Assembly (NCBI GenBank): GCA_024663395.1
Contig: JANFAH010000051.1
Span: 62,001 to 126,000 of the forward strand
Direction: 5' to 3'
Origin: Pisolithus tinctorius
Taxonomy: Eukaryota; Basidiomycota; Agaricomycetes; Boletales; Pisolithaceae
Length of the DNA: 64,000 bases
The notes beneath the pieces are model-generated. The model was given only the letters and a program-made list of their open reading frames with translations, did not search any database and was not told the DNA's origin. The translations under genes were made by a program, and so were the position numbers. Each line of letters starts with the position of its first letter. Position 1 is the stretch's first letter. Of the stretch, positions 31,686 to 41,970 are shown piece by piece.

Positions 31686-32605
31686 GTAGAATCCCAGAGG
31701 GCCTTCGCCAGGGCTTCATTGTAGATTTTCCTGCCATCAAACATACCCAGTCCCCACCAAACAGAGAATCCATTTCTGTTTATGAAAGCAAGTTTAATGA
31801 GATTGTCCATAAGGAAATCACCAAAAATTGCTACTTAGGTCCATACCTGTTAGAAGCCATTGAATCCTTATTAGGCACATTCCAATTGTCACCCCTGTCT
31901 ATAATTCCCAAACCCAGCTGCCCAGGCAAATTTAGGCTAATCCAAAATTTTTCTTTCCTGCTCATGACTAATCCAGCCACACCAAACTCATTGATAAACT
32001 CCCATGTCAACATGCACAGTTTCCCAACCACATGGGGAAAATTCTCCATTATCTATGCACTAATAGCACATCTTCCCCCAGGATCAGAGATTGCAACACA
32101 TGATGTAGCCAAAGCATACTGCATGATCCCCCTCCACCTATCACAATGGCCAGCAAGCATATTATGAATATCAGACACACATGGCTGCATTGACACCTGC
32201 ATCACTTTCAGAGCCCCCTTCAGCAGGCATTTACAGATACTTAGCAGACACAGCTGTGGAAATCTCAAGGCATCATGGCATTGGCCCTTTGGACAAATGT
32301 GTAGACAACCACTGTTTCATCCATATCAGGAGAGAACACCTAACCCAATACAACAAGTTGAGAGAGGTGTGGAGCACAGAAATTTTAGCAGTGCAAACCA
32401 ACCCCCAACATGTGGGGGCCTGCATCTGGTACCAAGGAAAAATGAATGACAATGACATACCAGAAGAATTCAATGAGGACTGTTCACAGAACCTCTGTGA
32501 TCTCTCACACAGCTCACCCAGATCAACCCACAATGCACTGTTCACCTACAGCTTCAAGGACATAGATACACTGTCAAACTTGCTTGGCATCCCCTGGGAG
32601 TGATC
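31686..32605 (+). pseudogene. DIRS-like reverse transcriptase
   Basis: Plus-strand frames carry LSPLSIIPKPSCPGKFRLIQ and NFSF, SLINSHVNMHSFPTTWGKFS, the motif-A segment HDVAKAYCMIPLHLSQWPAS (about 32098-32160), SAGIYRYLADTAVEI, and the motif-C segment PLDKCVDNHCFI (VDNH at 32301-32312, where VDDH is expected). This order and wording are typical of DIRS/tyrosine-recombinase retrotransposons. There are stops and a frame change near 32166. Confidence 0.75.
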
Positions 32606-32612
32606 CAAAGAC

Positions 32613-33606
32613 CAACCTTTCAGTAGCGCCACCACCTACATTGGCTTCCAATGGGATCTAGAAAACTACACAGTCACCCTCAGCCCAAACAAAACAATCA
32701 AATACCTTGAAGCAATCCACAAATGGAGGAAATGCCCAGCACACATATTACAAGATGTAAGAGCTCTACAGCAAATTACTTCATGTGAGTGTGGCTCTAC
32801 CTTGTGGCAGAGCATACCTAACCAGTCTAGAAGCAATGCTCAAAACAGGTGCACTAAAACTGCTACTCCCCCATTGAGCAGACAAAAGGGTCACAAACAA
32901 TTTGGACTGGTGGACTGACAAGCTACAAGCCAACAAAGTCCATTGCCCCATATGTCCCCCCTGCCAATACACAGACATCAGCACATTCTCAGATGCTAGC
33001 TCTGGTGTTGGCATCAGCATCACAATCAGAGAAAGGTGGAGAGCATGGAGACTTGTCCCAGGATGGTGATTGACCCAGGCTGGCATGAGAGACATTGGCT
33101 GGGCCAAAGCTGTTGCATTTGAGTTCTTGGCCCATACAATCAGTTGTATCAGCATAACTGAAACACCCTTCATCATTTTTGGAGACAACTCTGGAGTTGT
33201 TGAAGGTTGGCAAAACAGCTGACACTGCAATGCAGAGGTCAATGAGGTATTCAAATGCATCCATTCCATTATCGCTGAATCCCCTCACATCAAGAAGATC
33301 CATGCCAGATATGTCCCCAGTGGAACCAATCCTGAAGACAGCCCATCCAGAGGTCTTTATGGCCCCCCCAACCTTGTCCTCCCTCCAATTTCAGTCCCAG
33401 AACATCTGCACCAGTTCATTGTGGATGCTTCAGCTCCCCCCACCCTTACTGAACTCAGGCTTAGAAGAGAAGGAGCATACCCACCCCCAGCAGCCAAACT
33501 CATTGACCATGCTCACAATCTCCTCAAAGTGGCAGAGGGCAAACATGCATCAGCCATTGATGAAGACTACCCCATACACCAAGTGCTCTTCCCCTCCCAA
33601 CAATGA
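32613..33606 (+). pseudogene. DIRS-like RNase H region
   Basis: Frames in order read GFQWDLENYTVTLSPNK (about 32645), a decayed stretch, then DIGWAKAVAFEFLAHTISC (about 33092), IIFGDNSGVVEGWQN (33173-33216, Asp of an RNase H fold), IKKIHARYVPSGTNPEDSPS (33290-33350) and PSLTELR-like APPTLTELRLRREGAYPPP. The last is the usual bridge to the recombinase. Stops interrupt it. Confidence 0.65.
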
Positions 33607-33772
33607 GCAACACCAATGTTTCAATGCCCCACTTGCAAGTGACAGAGATTCCCAGCAGTTCTTTGCTGAAAACCTGCATCCATACAAGCCTGGCCTAACT
33701 CCACTCCCCTCCCCACTACAACCCCACTGCCTAGCCAAGGAGCACCTCAGGCTGTGGCTCCCATCCACCACT

Positions 33773-34605
33773 AATGCTTGGGTAGCAGCAGAGGCAGAAC
33801 AAGAGAGTGTGCACCCCATATCCAAAGAACAACCAACTGCATCCTCAAGGTCATTAGTGCTTCCTGGGCAAAGAAAACCAAAGAAGCCTATGGAGCAGGC
33901 CTCCTAGCCTACCATGTATACTGTGACATGCACAAAATCCCAGACCTACACTGCACCCCCATGTCAGCCAATACCTCACTCACCTTTTTGTCAAGCTGCA
34001 TGGGCTCCTACTCCAGATCAGTGCTGGCAAACTTCGCAGCAGGCCTGTGAGCCTGGCACCTGCTGCATGGTTTACCATGGAACATCAACCATGAAGAGCT
34101 CTGGGCAATACTTGAAGGAGCATCATGTCTAGCTCCACCCACCTCCAAATGCCCCCCTTGCAAACCTTTCCAAGTCAAAACTCTAGAACTGTTCCACTTG
34201 CTTATGAATCTAAAGGACCCCAAGGATGCAGCAATTTTCATGTGCATGACTATGGTTTTCTACTGTGTAGCCAGACTAGGAGAATTCATGGTGCCCTCAA
34301 TCAAACACTTTGACCCCACAAAGCACATCACCAGGGCCAATGTCCAGCATCTACACAACCTTAATGGCCTACCAGTCACCAAGTTCCACATCCCTTGCAC
34401 CAAGACATCCCCACAAGGGGAAGATGTACAATGTGCCCCCATAGATGGTGTCACAAACCCCATTGTGGCCCTAGAAAACCATTTCCACATCAATTCCCCC
34501 AAACCCAACACTCATCTATTTGTGTGGAAACACTCCACAACAGGCCTCCATCCACTATCCAAGTCAGAAGTAGTCCCAGCTAGATTAAGGAAAACCTCAA
34601 AGTAG
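33773..34605 (+). pseudogene. DIRS-like tyrosine recombinase, truncated
   Basis: N-terminal SAM-like part (SWAKKTKEAYGAGLLAYHVY, ANFAAGL-stop-AWHLLHGLPW), then MVFYCVARLGEF (34252-34290), which holds the first catalytic Arg, and HFDPTKHITRANVQHLH, TKSP-like CTKTSPQGEDVQCAPIDG and GLHPLSKSEVVPARLRK. The frame ends at TAG 34603. The HxxR and Tyr box that should follow are absent because the sequence runs into the inverted repeat at 34572. So it cannot be active. Confidence 0.75.
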
Positions 34606-34771
34606 GACATCCTTACCAGCCTTCTTCTCCTGGCAGAGGAGAATAGTCTCTAGTATGACCTCTGGAAGAGCTGAAAATGCTGTCCAGGCTACCCATATAA
34701 CATGTGTGGCCCTTTCCTCTCCTGTCACTTCCCAAACTGTTTGCAGTGTGCTCAATTCTGCACCCCTGAAG
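34572..34771. repeat. 200-bp inverted repeat, left arm
   Basis: Matches the complement of 34989-35188 over 200 bp with one visible mismatch (CACCCC versus CATCCC). The arm begins inside the recombinase coding sequence. Spacer 217 bp. Confidence 0.9.
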
Positions 34772-34988
34772 CCTGTAGTCAGGCAGGAGAATTATCCTGC
34801 AAACACTTCCCTACCATTTTCCACACAAATTTCCTTCCATCTCATCCAATACTATTGATCTTGGGCTCAACTGACTAGATAACCCCAGTGCAGCCATCCA
34901 CAGTCCAGTTTTGGTGCTTAAGAGCAAAGGAAAGTCACTGTTGTGTTTGCTTGCAAGGCAAGAGTGGCAGCTTCTGCTTGACAATCAC

Positions 34989-35188
34989 CTTCAGGGATGC
35001 AGAATTGAGCACACTGCAAACAGTTTGGGAAGTGACAGGAGAGGAAAGGGCCACACATGTTATATGGGTAGCCTGGACAGCATTTTCAGCTCTTCCAGAG
35101 GTCATACTAGAGACTATTCTCCTCTGCCAGGAGAAGAAGGCTGGTAAGGATGTCCTACTTTGAGGTTTTCCTTAATCTAGCTGGGACT
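34989..35188. repeat. 200-bp inverted repeat, right arm
   Basis: Partner of 34572-34771. Near-perfect identity contrasts with the decay of surrounding elements. Confidence 0.9.
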
Positions 35189-35461
35189 CTTTGATGACCC
35201 TGGCCACAGTAGAGCTCCCCTGATCAGTTGTAGAGGAGATCTGATGAGCAGAAAGGCCAGATTCACAAAGAAGATGGATATTTGCTCTAGCAGAGGCAAA
35301 AATGCATTTCATGGTGAAGTAGGGTTAGCTGAGTGGGACCCAAGCCATTTTTATGGCTCAGGATTATGTACATTACATAATCAGTCAGGGTTGAAGCACA
35401 AAATCCCTCAGAAATTGTCAAATCTTTATGTTATTTACTAAATAATGACTGACAATATCAT

Positions 35462-35675
35462 GCTCAAAAAAGTGTCCCAATGACATGTCATTTTAAAATG
35501 GTTATATCTTGGTGCCATGTCAACCAAATTACATAAGCAAGCCCTTGTTGTCAGGGCAATAGTTAGTACTATTTTTGGTCCTGCAGGAGTTTGAACTAAT
35601 TCCTATTGGCTCTCTCATAGATCTCAACTCTTTCCAAAATCACCCAACATTGGGACATTTTTTTGAGCCACTGTA
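35462..35675. mobile_element. MITE-like element with Tc1/mariner-type ends
   Basis: GCTCAAAAAAGTGTCCCAATG (35462-35482) and its inverted partner CATTGGGACATTTTTTTGAGC (35648-35668) border about 165 bp of non-coding sequence. The right end continues to CACTGTA, as in Tc1-like ends (CAGTGGCTCAAAAAA) next to TA. The left outer bases have been lost. Confidence 0.65.
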
Positions 35676-36015
35676 CATGATGCCTCCAGTGTGCTGACTC
35701 AAAACTCTTTCCCAACCAGTGAGTAGCCGCATCCTTACCTCAGGGCTCAGAGCATTTGCTATTAGTGTCACTGGCTCCTAATTAGAGGGACACAGCTCAC
35801 TCTTCACCCTCAGATCCAGCATCTCCTCTGGGCCAGAAAACCCTTCAGGTTTTCACCCATTCCCCTTAGCCATCATCACACACCCCACTCACTCCTTTCC
35901 CACCGAATCCATATGCTAGCACATGCTTTCCTCCTTTCATTACTAGTGAAGCATCATAGTACATGGATCTGGAACTTATGTTGTCTTTGGAGCTGATTCA
36001 GATCATCCCCTGGAG

Positions 36016-36716
36016 ATGTGTGTTACTGAAGGTCAGCTTGGGTCTGTTGCAGATACACTTATGGCAACTTTAGAGCCTGTCCATCCTCAGAAGAATGCTG
36101 ATGAAGTTATGAGAGATGTAGCAGTTGGTACCCCTCATCATGTGTCACCCATGATCTTCACTCCACCCCCATCAACTTCACAATCACCCCCTCAGTCACT
36201 TAATTCTACTCTGCTGTATCCTGAATCACCCCTGGATGGGTTTGATGTTGCCTCATCCTTTCCAGCATTCCATCCCATTCCTGTCCAAGCACTCCCACCT
36301 CCTACCAGTCCCTTTCCTTCAGAGTTTGTGGATCAGCTTACCTAGGAGTTACAGTCCACTGATGCAAGTGGATTGGGAGGTAATCCTACCCTTGCCCAGA
36401 TTTGTTGCCAGATCAGGAGAGAAGAGCGCCAGTCACTTGTCTCACTTCTTACTAGCCTTGCTCATCACACTCCCCATCTGTCCTCCCTTTATCTCAACTC
36501 AAACCATGCACTTGCTGGAGAAAGAGGTACTGATGAGTCAGGAGTCTACTTCCAGGACTTCCTTATGCTTGATACTGGGTTTGACAGGTTCCTACCCCAC
36601 TTGAGCATTACCATGAGCTTGAAGGATCTGCCTATGTCAGGTTCTATCCTTGTCTACTCCCACAGCCATCTCCAACTCAGAGCAATGCATCTCTACCTCC
36701 AGACCTGCCATCTCAC
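36016..36716 (+). pseudogene. Ser/Pro-rich open frames of unknown nature
   Basis: Overlapping frames give MCVTEGQLGSVADTLMATLE, then a Ser/Pro-rich stretch, a TAG, and ASGLGGNPTLAQICCQIRRE further on. I do not recognise them. They lie just before the C integrase end in the same orientation and might be a displaced part of that element or of a host gene. Confidence 0.3.
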
Positions 36717-36962
36717 TTGAGTCTGCCTGCTTCACATGTACTCTGTAATGGCATTACTGCTCTGCCTCAGACTCCCTCTCCCCTGTCCCCAGATCTGGTC
36801 ATTGTTCAGGAAGAGCTCACTGGTGGTTCCCACCAGGCTTCACTTCTGTTCTGCAGAGTCACTCCAGACTCTGAAGCTACATTCTCCATTTTCAATATTT
36901 GCTACTGTGGTTCAGTTGCCCCTACTTCCCATGATGCCTGCCATGACTCTCAGTCTGCACAA

Positions 36963-37764
36963 CTTGACAATGAGTTGTGCAGGGATCCATATGCACCCAG
37001 TCCATCCATCCAGATTCACATCTCCCCATATAAGTCTAAGGCAAATGGAGTTGTAGAACATGGTCACTTTGTTATCAGAGAAGCTGTCATCAAGGCTTGT
37101 GAAGGAGATCTTTTGCTTTGGCCATCCAAGGTCCATCATGCATTCTTTGCAGACAAGGTCACTACTCATTGCTCTACTGGATTCAGTCCCTACTTCCTGC
37201 TACATGGTCTTGATCCCATCCTGCCTTTTGATCTCTTTAAGTCTACCTATCTCATTGAAGGATTCTACTCTGGAATGTCTTCTCAAGAGCTCCTTGCACT
37301 TTGCATTTGTCAGTTGGAAAAGAGAGAGGAAGATGTCAATGCTGCTTTCACCACTCTGCAGAAGTCTCATTTACACTCCAAGGGTCAGTTTGAGAAGAGG
37401 TATGCATTATGGTTGATGAAGTTGGCTTGTGGTATTGGTTTGCAACACACAGATAGAGAAAGAACTGGATTGCAAGTCGAAGCCACACTACCTTGGTCCC
37501 TATGAGGTCATTTGTCACACCAATGGAGGCTCCTATGTCCTTAAAGAACTCAATGGCACCATTTCTGCTTGAGGTGTCACAGCATTTTGACTCATTCCCT
37601 ATTATTCTCACCACACTCCCTTACCAAGTGTTATGGAAGAAGAAAGAGATGAAGAAGAAGATAATAACAGCAGTAATGATGATGACAATAATGATGATGA
37701 AGACAATGAAAACAAAGAAACTGATAATAATGATAATGACTATGACTCAGATGACTATTCATGA
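36963..37764 (+). pseudogene. Gypsy family C integrase C-terminal half with acidic tail
   Basis: HISPYKSKANGVVEHGHFVI is the E-containing end of the integrase core, followed by HHAFFADKVTTHCSTGFSPY, FLLHGLDPILPFDL and QLEKREEDVNAA. After a frame change near 37460 comes KPHYLGPYEVICHTNGGSY and LKELNGTI, the beta-barrel-like C-terminal domain. A strongly acidic Asp/Asn/Glu tail (about 37640-37764) closes the frame. The same protein type is at 49995-51740. The RT part is missing. Confidence 0.7.
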
Positions 37765-37794
37765 TTTTTTCATTTCCTTTTCATTCCTTATGAT

Positions 37795-37990
37795 ACTGAT
37801 CTGCTCTGTGACCCTCTGTCATGTGATGTTGGGTCATGGGACCATGGGCAGCTACAGTCATGTGACTACCCATCACGTGATCTGGGTAGTGCCACATTCA
37901 GACCACATTGGGACATGTGACCATTACATAATAGGTCATGTGATCACTGCACATGACCTTGCATCATGTGATTCTTTGTCACACGACTCG
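37795..37990. repeat. CATGTGAC-rich repeat block 2
   Basis: TCATGTGA/CATGTGACC words recur many times, including TCACGTGATC, followed directly by repeat G copy 2, the same order as at 27226-27950. Confidence 0.6.
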
Positions 37991-37994
37991 ACTA

Positions 37995-38277
37995 CTACCA
38001 CTCAATGCTACACTTTTTGTAGTCAATGGTAGTCAAAAATGCACACTACCAAAGTGTAGCATAGCCTACACTACACAACACTAATAACTACTATAGCCAG
38101 TACTGGTACTACATTACCACCCCAGGAAGTGTAAATGGAGTGATGTCATCATAATAAAAGTTGTAGCCCCTGATTGTGCAATCATGACCATATGCTTATC
38201 TTATCAGAAAGTGGAATTTTGTGTGAGAAAAACACAAAATACTTGGAAAAACACAATTGTTTATGCTAAATGTCACT
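37995..38277. repeat. Dispersed repeat G, copy 2
   Basis: Matches 27660-27950 along its length. The downstream sequences differ: here degenerate ~20-bp units with TGGAGATTCC-like words (38290-38395). Confidence 0.7.
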
Positions 38278-38445
38278 TCTCCACAGTTAGATGGAGATTC
38301 CCTATACCTGCTTGGCAATTTTCCCAACCCACTTGGTGATTTTCCACACTTGCATGGAGATTCCACCCACTTGCTTGGAGGTTCTCCATGCATGCCTCCT
38401 ATGGTCATGCAAATGGTCTGATAGCATTTTGGCCTTGTGTTATGT

Positions 38446-38628
38446 GGAGGGTGTTGTGGGACATCTTGCCAGACAGGGGGGTGGGATGTCCCAATGTAGC
38501 CTTGGAGGCTGTTGTGGGACATCCCACTGCTTGCCAGAGGGGGGGAGGGATGTCCCAATGTAGCCTTAGAGGCTGTTGTGGGACATCCCACTGCTTGCCA
38601 GAGGGGGGGGAGGGATGTCCCAAAGTAG
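38446..38628. repeat. Minisatellite of ~60-bp units with GGGACATCCC / GGGATGTCCC, cluster 1
   Basis: Three units, each containing GTTGTGGGACATCCCACTGC..., a run of 6-9 G, then GGGATGTCCCAATGTAGCCTTAGAGGCT. The two 10-bp words in a unit are palindrome-like and face each other, so each unit can fold. Confidence 0.85.
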
Positions 38629-38645
38629 CCTTATGAGGAAAATGT

Positions 38646-38717
38646 GACCAGTCCTAAGATTGAACCAGTGACCTCCCAGGTGTTTACCAGGTGCTGCAAC
38701 CACTGAGCCATATGGTC
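38646..38717 (-). repeat. tRNA-like SINE head (72 nt)
   Basis: Minus-strand reading has an A-box-like TGGCTCAGTGG and a B-box-like GGTTCAATC at tRNA spacing; the ends GACCA and TGGTC pair. Length 72 nt equals a tRNA. The T stem does not pair well and the acceptor stem has mismatches, so it is tRNA-derived, not a working tRNA. Confidence 0.55.
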
Positions 38718-39063
38718 TGGGTACTAGTGTCAGTAGCTTGTGGGCTTAGGGTAGCACTGTGGGAACAAATCTCCATGAAGTTAATGCACAGAATGCACCA
38801 TCTCCAATGTGGTCTCTTCATCTGGCCACTTTTGGGGTGCAAAAACAGTGCACAGCCCCTAGGGTCATGCAAATGGTCTGATTGCCTTTTGACCTTGTGT
38901 CATGTGATGGATCAGGATTTACTGCTGTGTTTCCAGGAGGCCTACTATCAGTCACCTTGTGTCCATGTAACTCACATGATCTGGACTTACTAAGGATGCT
39001 GCATGACCCATTGTACTGAGCATGCATGGGTTCCAGCTGCAGCTCCTAACCCAATGAAAATGT

Positions 39064-39135
39064 GACCAGAGCTAGCATTGAGCCAGGGCCCTCTCAGTGT
39101 CAAGCAGCTGCTCTGACCATAGAATGACCTTGCAT
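39064..39135 (-). repeat. Second, more diverged tRNA-like head
   Basis: Minus strand has ATGGTCAGAGCAGCTGC and CCTGGCTCAATGC at similar spacing, ending CTCTGGTC, followed by CACATTTTC as in the first copy (GGTCACATTTTCC). Both are preceded on the plus-strand right side by diverged sequence. Confidence 0.4.
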
Positions 39136-39189
39136 TGGATTCTCTATGGTGCTTGTAGGATTAGTGCAGATTACTACTTCAACACCTTA

Positions 39190-39400
39190 GATGCTGTTTT
39201 GGGACATCCCTCTGCTTGCCAGAGGGGAGGGTGGGATGTCCCAATATAGCCTTAGAGGCTGTTGTGGGACATCCCACTGGTTGGCAAAGGGGGGGGTGGG
39301 ATGTCCCAATGTAGCCTCAGAGGCTCCTGTGGGACATCCCAAGTCCCCTTATGAAAGTCAGTGGGATGTCCCATCCCAGCCTCAGGGGGCTATGATGGCA
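39190..39400. repeat. GGGACATCCC minisatellite, cluster 2
   Basis: Three to four more units of the cluster 1 type (TTGTGGGACATCCCACTGG, GGGATGTCCCAATGTAGCC), then degenerate ones to about 39480. The same palindromic words recur singly to about 40020. Confidence 0.8.
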
Positions 39401-39639
39401 CATCCTCCTAAGTTACCTTTGCAGACCAGCACAATGCCCCATGACAACCTCAGAGGCTCATCTGGGACATTCTGCCCTCTGCAGATGGTGTTGAAAAGGT
39501 GACCAACACCATGTTCTATGTGGGGGACTTTGAGATATTGGCTTGTCACACAAGTGTTCAAAAACCATTTACTTCTTCTTCCTTCATACAGTACAAATTG
39601 CTTGAGGTATAGACACAGATTGATTGAATTTATTATTGC

Positions 39640-40305
39640 AATTTTCATGGCAAATGTGGAGGCCCAGGTGGGTCATCCCCCTGGCAACTAGTGAGATGTC
39701 CCAATACAGCAGAATCAACATTACAAAGATGTACATGAAAAGTACTATTGTATACTACTATGCATGGTGGGATGGGAGGGGATGTATAGGTTGAAGGATA
39801 CTTTGTGGATTAAACCTGTCAGAGGAGCAAGGGGGCTAGGATTTCTGCAGCTATTTCAATGCTAATATAAGCTGCAGTTTCAGGAGTAGGGACCCCTGCC
39901 ACCCAAGGCAGTCTTGGGACATCCCAAATAATTGCATTTGAATGGATGGCTATGTGGGAAATCCCATCTGTCCCAGGGCCTAAAAATATGCATAGCCCTG
40001 GGACATGACCAGATGTCCCTGGGCAGACCTTGGTCTGGGAGGCTATTAGGCTGGATGGTTTGGAGAAACTATTCAGCCTAAATGCTTATGAAAAATGGTT
40101 ACCTGAAGTGGAACAAGGAGGTCATAGAGGCATAGCACCTGGATCATCACTGCTACTACAAGTGCAGCAAGACAGCAACAACAATGATGCTGGAGCTGCT
40201 GTGCTTTGAGATCCATAGCAGAGTTGTTTGATCTGTTATCACAATGTTATCTATTGAACTACAAGTTGTGTTGTTGTCTTATATAATCATCATGTGACTA
40301 CTTTG
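39640..40305. other. Gene-free stretch
   Basis: I see no gene. Scattered GGGACATCCC-type words (39918, 39960, 40010) continue the minisatellite motif. Confidence 0.4.
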
Positions 40306-40342
40306 CCAAAGTCAAAGTCAAAAACTTTGACTTTGACTTTGG
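40306..40342. repeat. Perfect 17-bp hairpin with 3-nt loop
   Basis: CCAAAGTCAAAGTCAAA, loop AAC, then the exact complement. Each stem is built of CAAAGT words. It stands just before the X fragment at 40353. Confidence 0.9.
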
Positions 40343-40352
40343 AGGGTGAACA

Positions 40353-40653
40353 GCACCTAAGTGAGTGTGAGAACAGAGTCAATATCTTTGGAAATGGTGG
40401 AGATACAACAAAAACTGGAATGCCATACACAGGTGCTAAAAACCTTTAATGTGCACTTGACTCATCTCCTCTTTTCTCTTTAGCACTGATGACTTGTTCT
40501 TGTGCAAAAGATGACTGCTCACATCCAGCAGTCTTTCTACACATGAGGGCTTTAGTCTTCATCTGCATTCATGGCATTGTGTGGCATGCAACTCATTGAT
40601 GAGTTATGCAGAGTCAGCTGTAACCATGTCCACAACACCTTTGGTGTGTGACA
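40353..40653 (-). mobile_element. Family X 5' fragment in reverse (X6)
   Basis: The end GGTGTGTGACA is the X start in reverse. The match to X4 runs about 300 bp to GTGAGTGTGAGAAC and stops before the conserved ORF. Confidence 0.75.
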
Positions 40654-41900
40654 TCACCTCATTCTTCACTTGGCCAACTGCTATCATAGTCTGAGCTATG
40701 CATATCATTACATGCTCTTGATCTACAGTTACTGCTGTTATCAGGTATGTCTTGTGGTCTGTTTACATTGATTTATGAATGTGGTCAGCCTCTCATAATC
40801 CCTAGGTACCCATCTCATTTGCCTGTCAATCATGGCAGAAATAGAGTTTGATGTCAATGCTCCCAGAACTGAGTTTCTGGTAATGATCACCTTCCATTCC
40901 TCACCAACTCTGTGCTGTATGTAGTCCAAAGTACCCATATCATTATCAACTTTGTTCACCATTGTCATCAGGTATATATAGTGGTCTCTGTTTGTTGGAT
41001 CTAAGAATATACCTGCTCTAGTCACCAGGTATACATTATCCTGTTCATTGGCACTCATCTCATTCCTTACCCACTCCACCTGGTACTGTTGTCCAAGGAG
41101 GTATGTTTAAATCTTTTTGTTGAATCTATGAACATTATGAAATAGATGTCAAAGTAAGGTTCAATGTCAATGCTCCCCAAACCTAATTTCTTGTAGTGAT
41201 CTCATCTGTATTCCAAGGTACCTGTATTGTTATCAACTGTTCACTGTCACCTACCATGGTTATTTGTCAAAAGAATATATCAACCTTGAGCTGCTTTCTG
41301 TAGGTTTGACATCAACTTTTTGTTTTTATTATATTTTCTGTTCCCAATGACAATGACAGTCCTACTCTATCAGTTGACATGCCACATCTTGTTGGAGTGA
41401 AATAATCCCTGTCCATACTTGGACTTAGGCACATGATCATGTCGCTTACATAAGCTGTTAGAGCGCACCCATACACTAGTAAAATTTACCTAGTCCCTCA
41501 GTAGCTTGACAGACTACTGAGGTTCCCTACAGATTCCCCTCTGGGTTTCCCTCTGCAACCCCACAAACTTCACATCTTTCCTCTGCCCTGAATGCCAGAT
41601 TTCCATTCAATTGGCCCTTCTCAATAGGATTGTGCCAGCTAGAAGGAAGTGAGGGTGCTAGTGTGAATTAGGTGTGCAGGCTTCTTCCAGGACCAAATAA
41701 ATAGCTCAGTAGTGAACATTTCATCCTCTGTTTTCTCTTCTTCCTTGCCTTCTCTTCTTCACTCTCTTCAAATCAGGTGTGTAACCCTTTGTGCAAGATC
41801 ATAAATTGTCCACTAACCAATGTTTGGCCTGAACCCAGTCATTCCTTACCTCAATGTCTTTTCCTTTCCATCTTGCCTGATTTCACATCAGCAAGGAGTG
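40654..41900. other. Unassigned region with a diverged internal direct repeat
   Basis: About 150 bp near 40830-40960 (TTTGATGTCAATGCTCCC...) resembles 41158-41260 (TTCAATGTCAATGCTCCCC...). A 112-codon frame lies on the minus strand (40741-41079, starting MEWVRNEMSANEQDN); I do not recognise it and it could be chance. Confidence 0.3.
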
Positions 41901-41970
41901 TGTCATGACTACATGTTCCACAGTTGCACTGGCCCACAGTTTGACTACATGTCTACCAGATCAGATTCAT

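Noticed and set aside
38684..38872. Functional tRNA gene
   Set aside because: The boxes are tRNA-like, but the T stem and part of the acceptor stem do not pair and there is a diverged second copy; a SINE head fits better.
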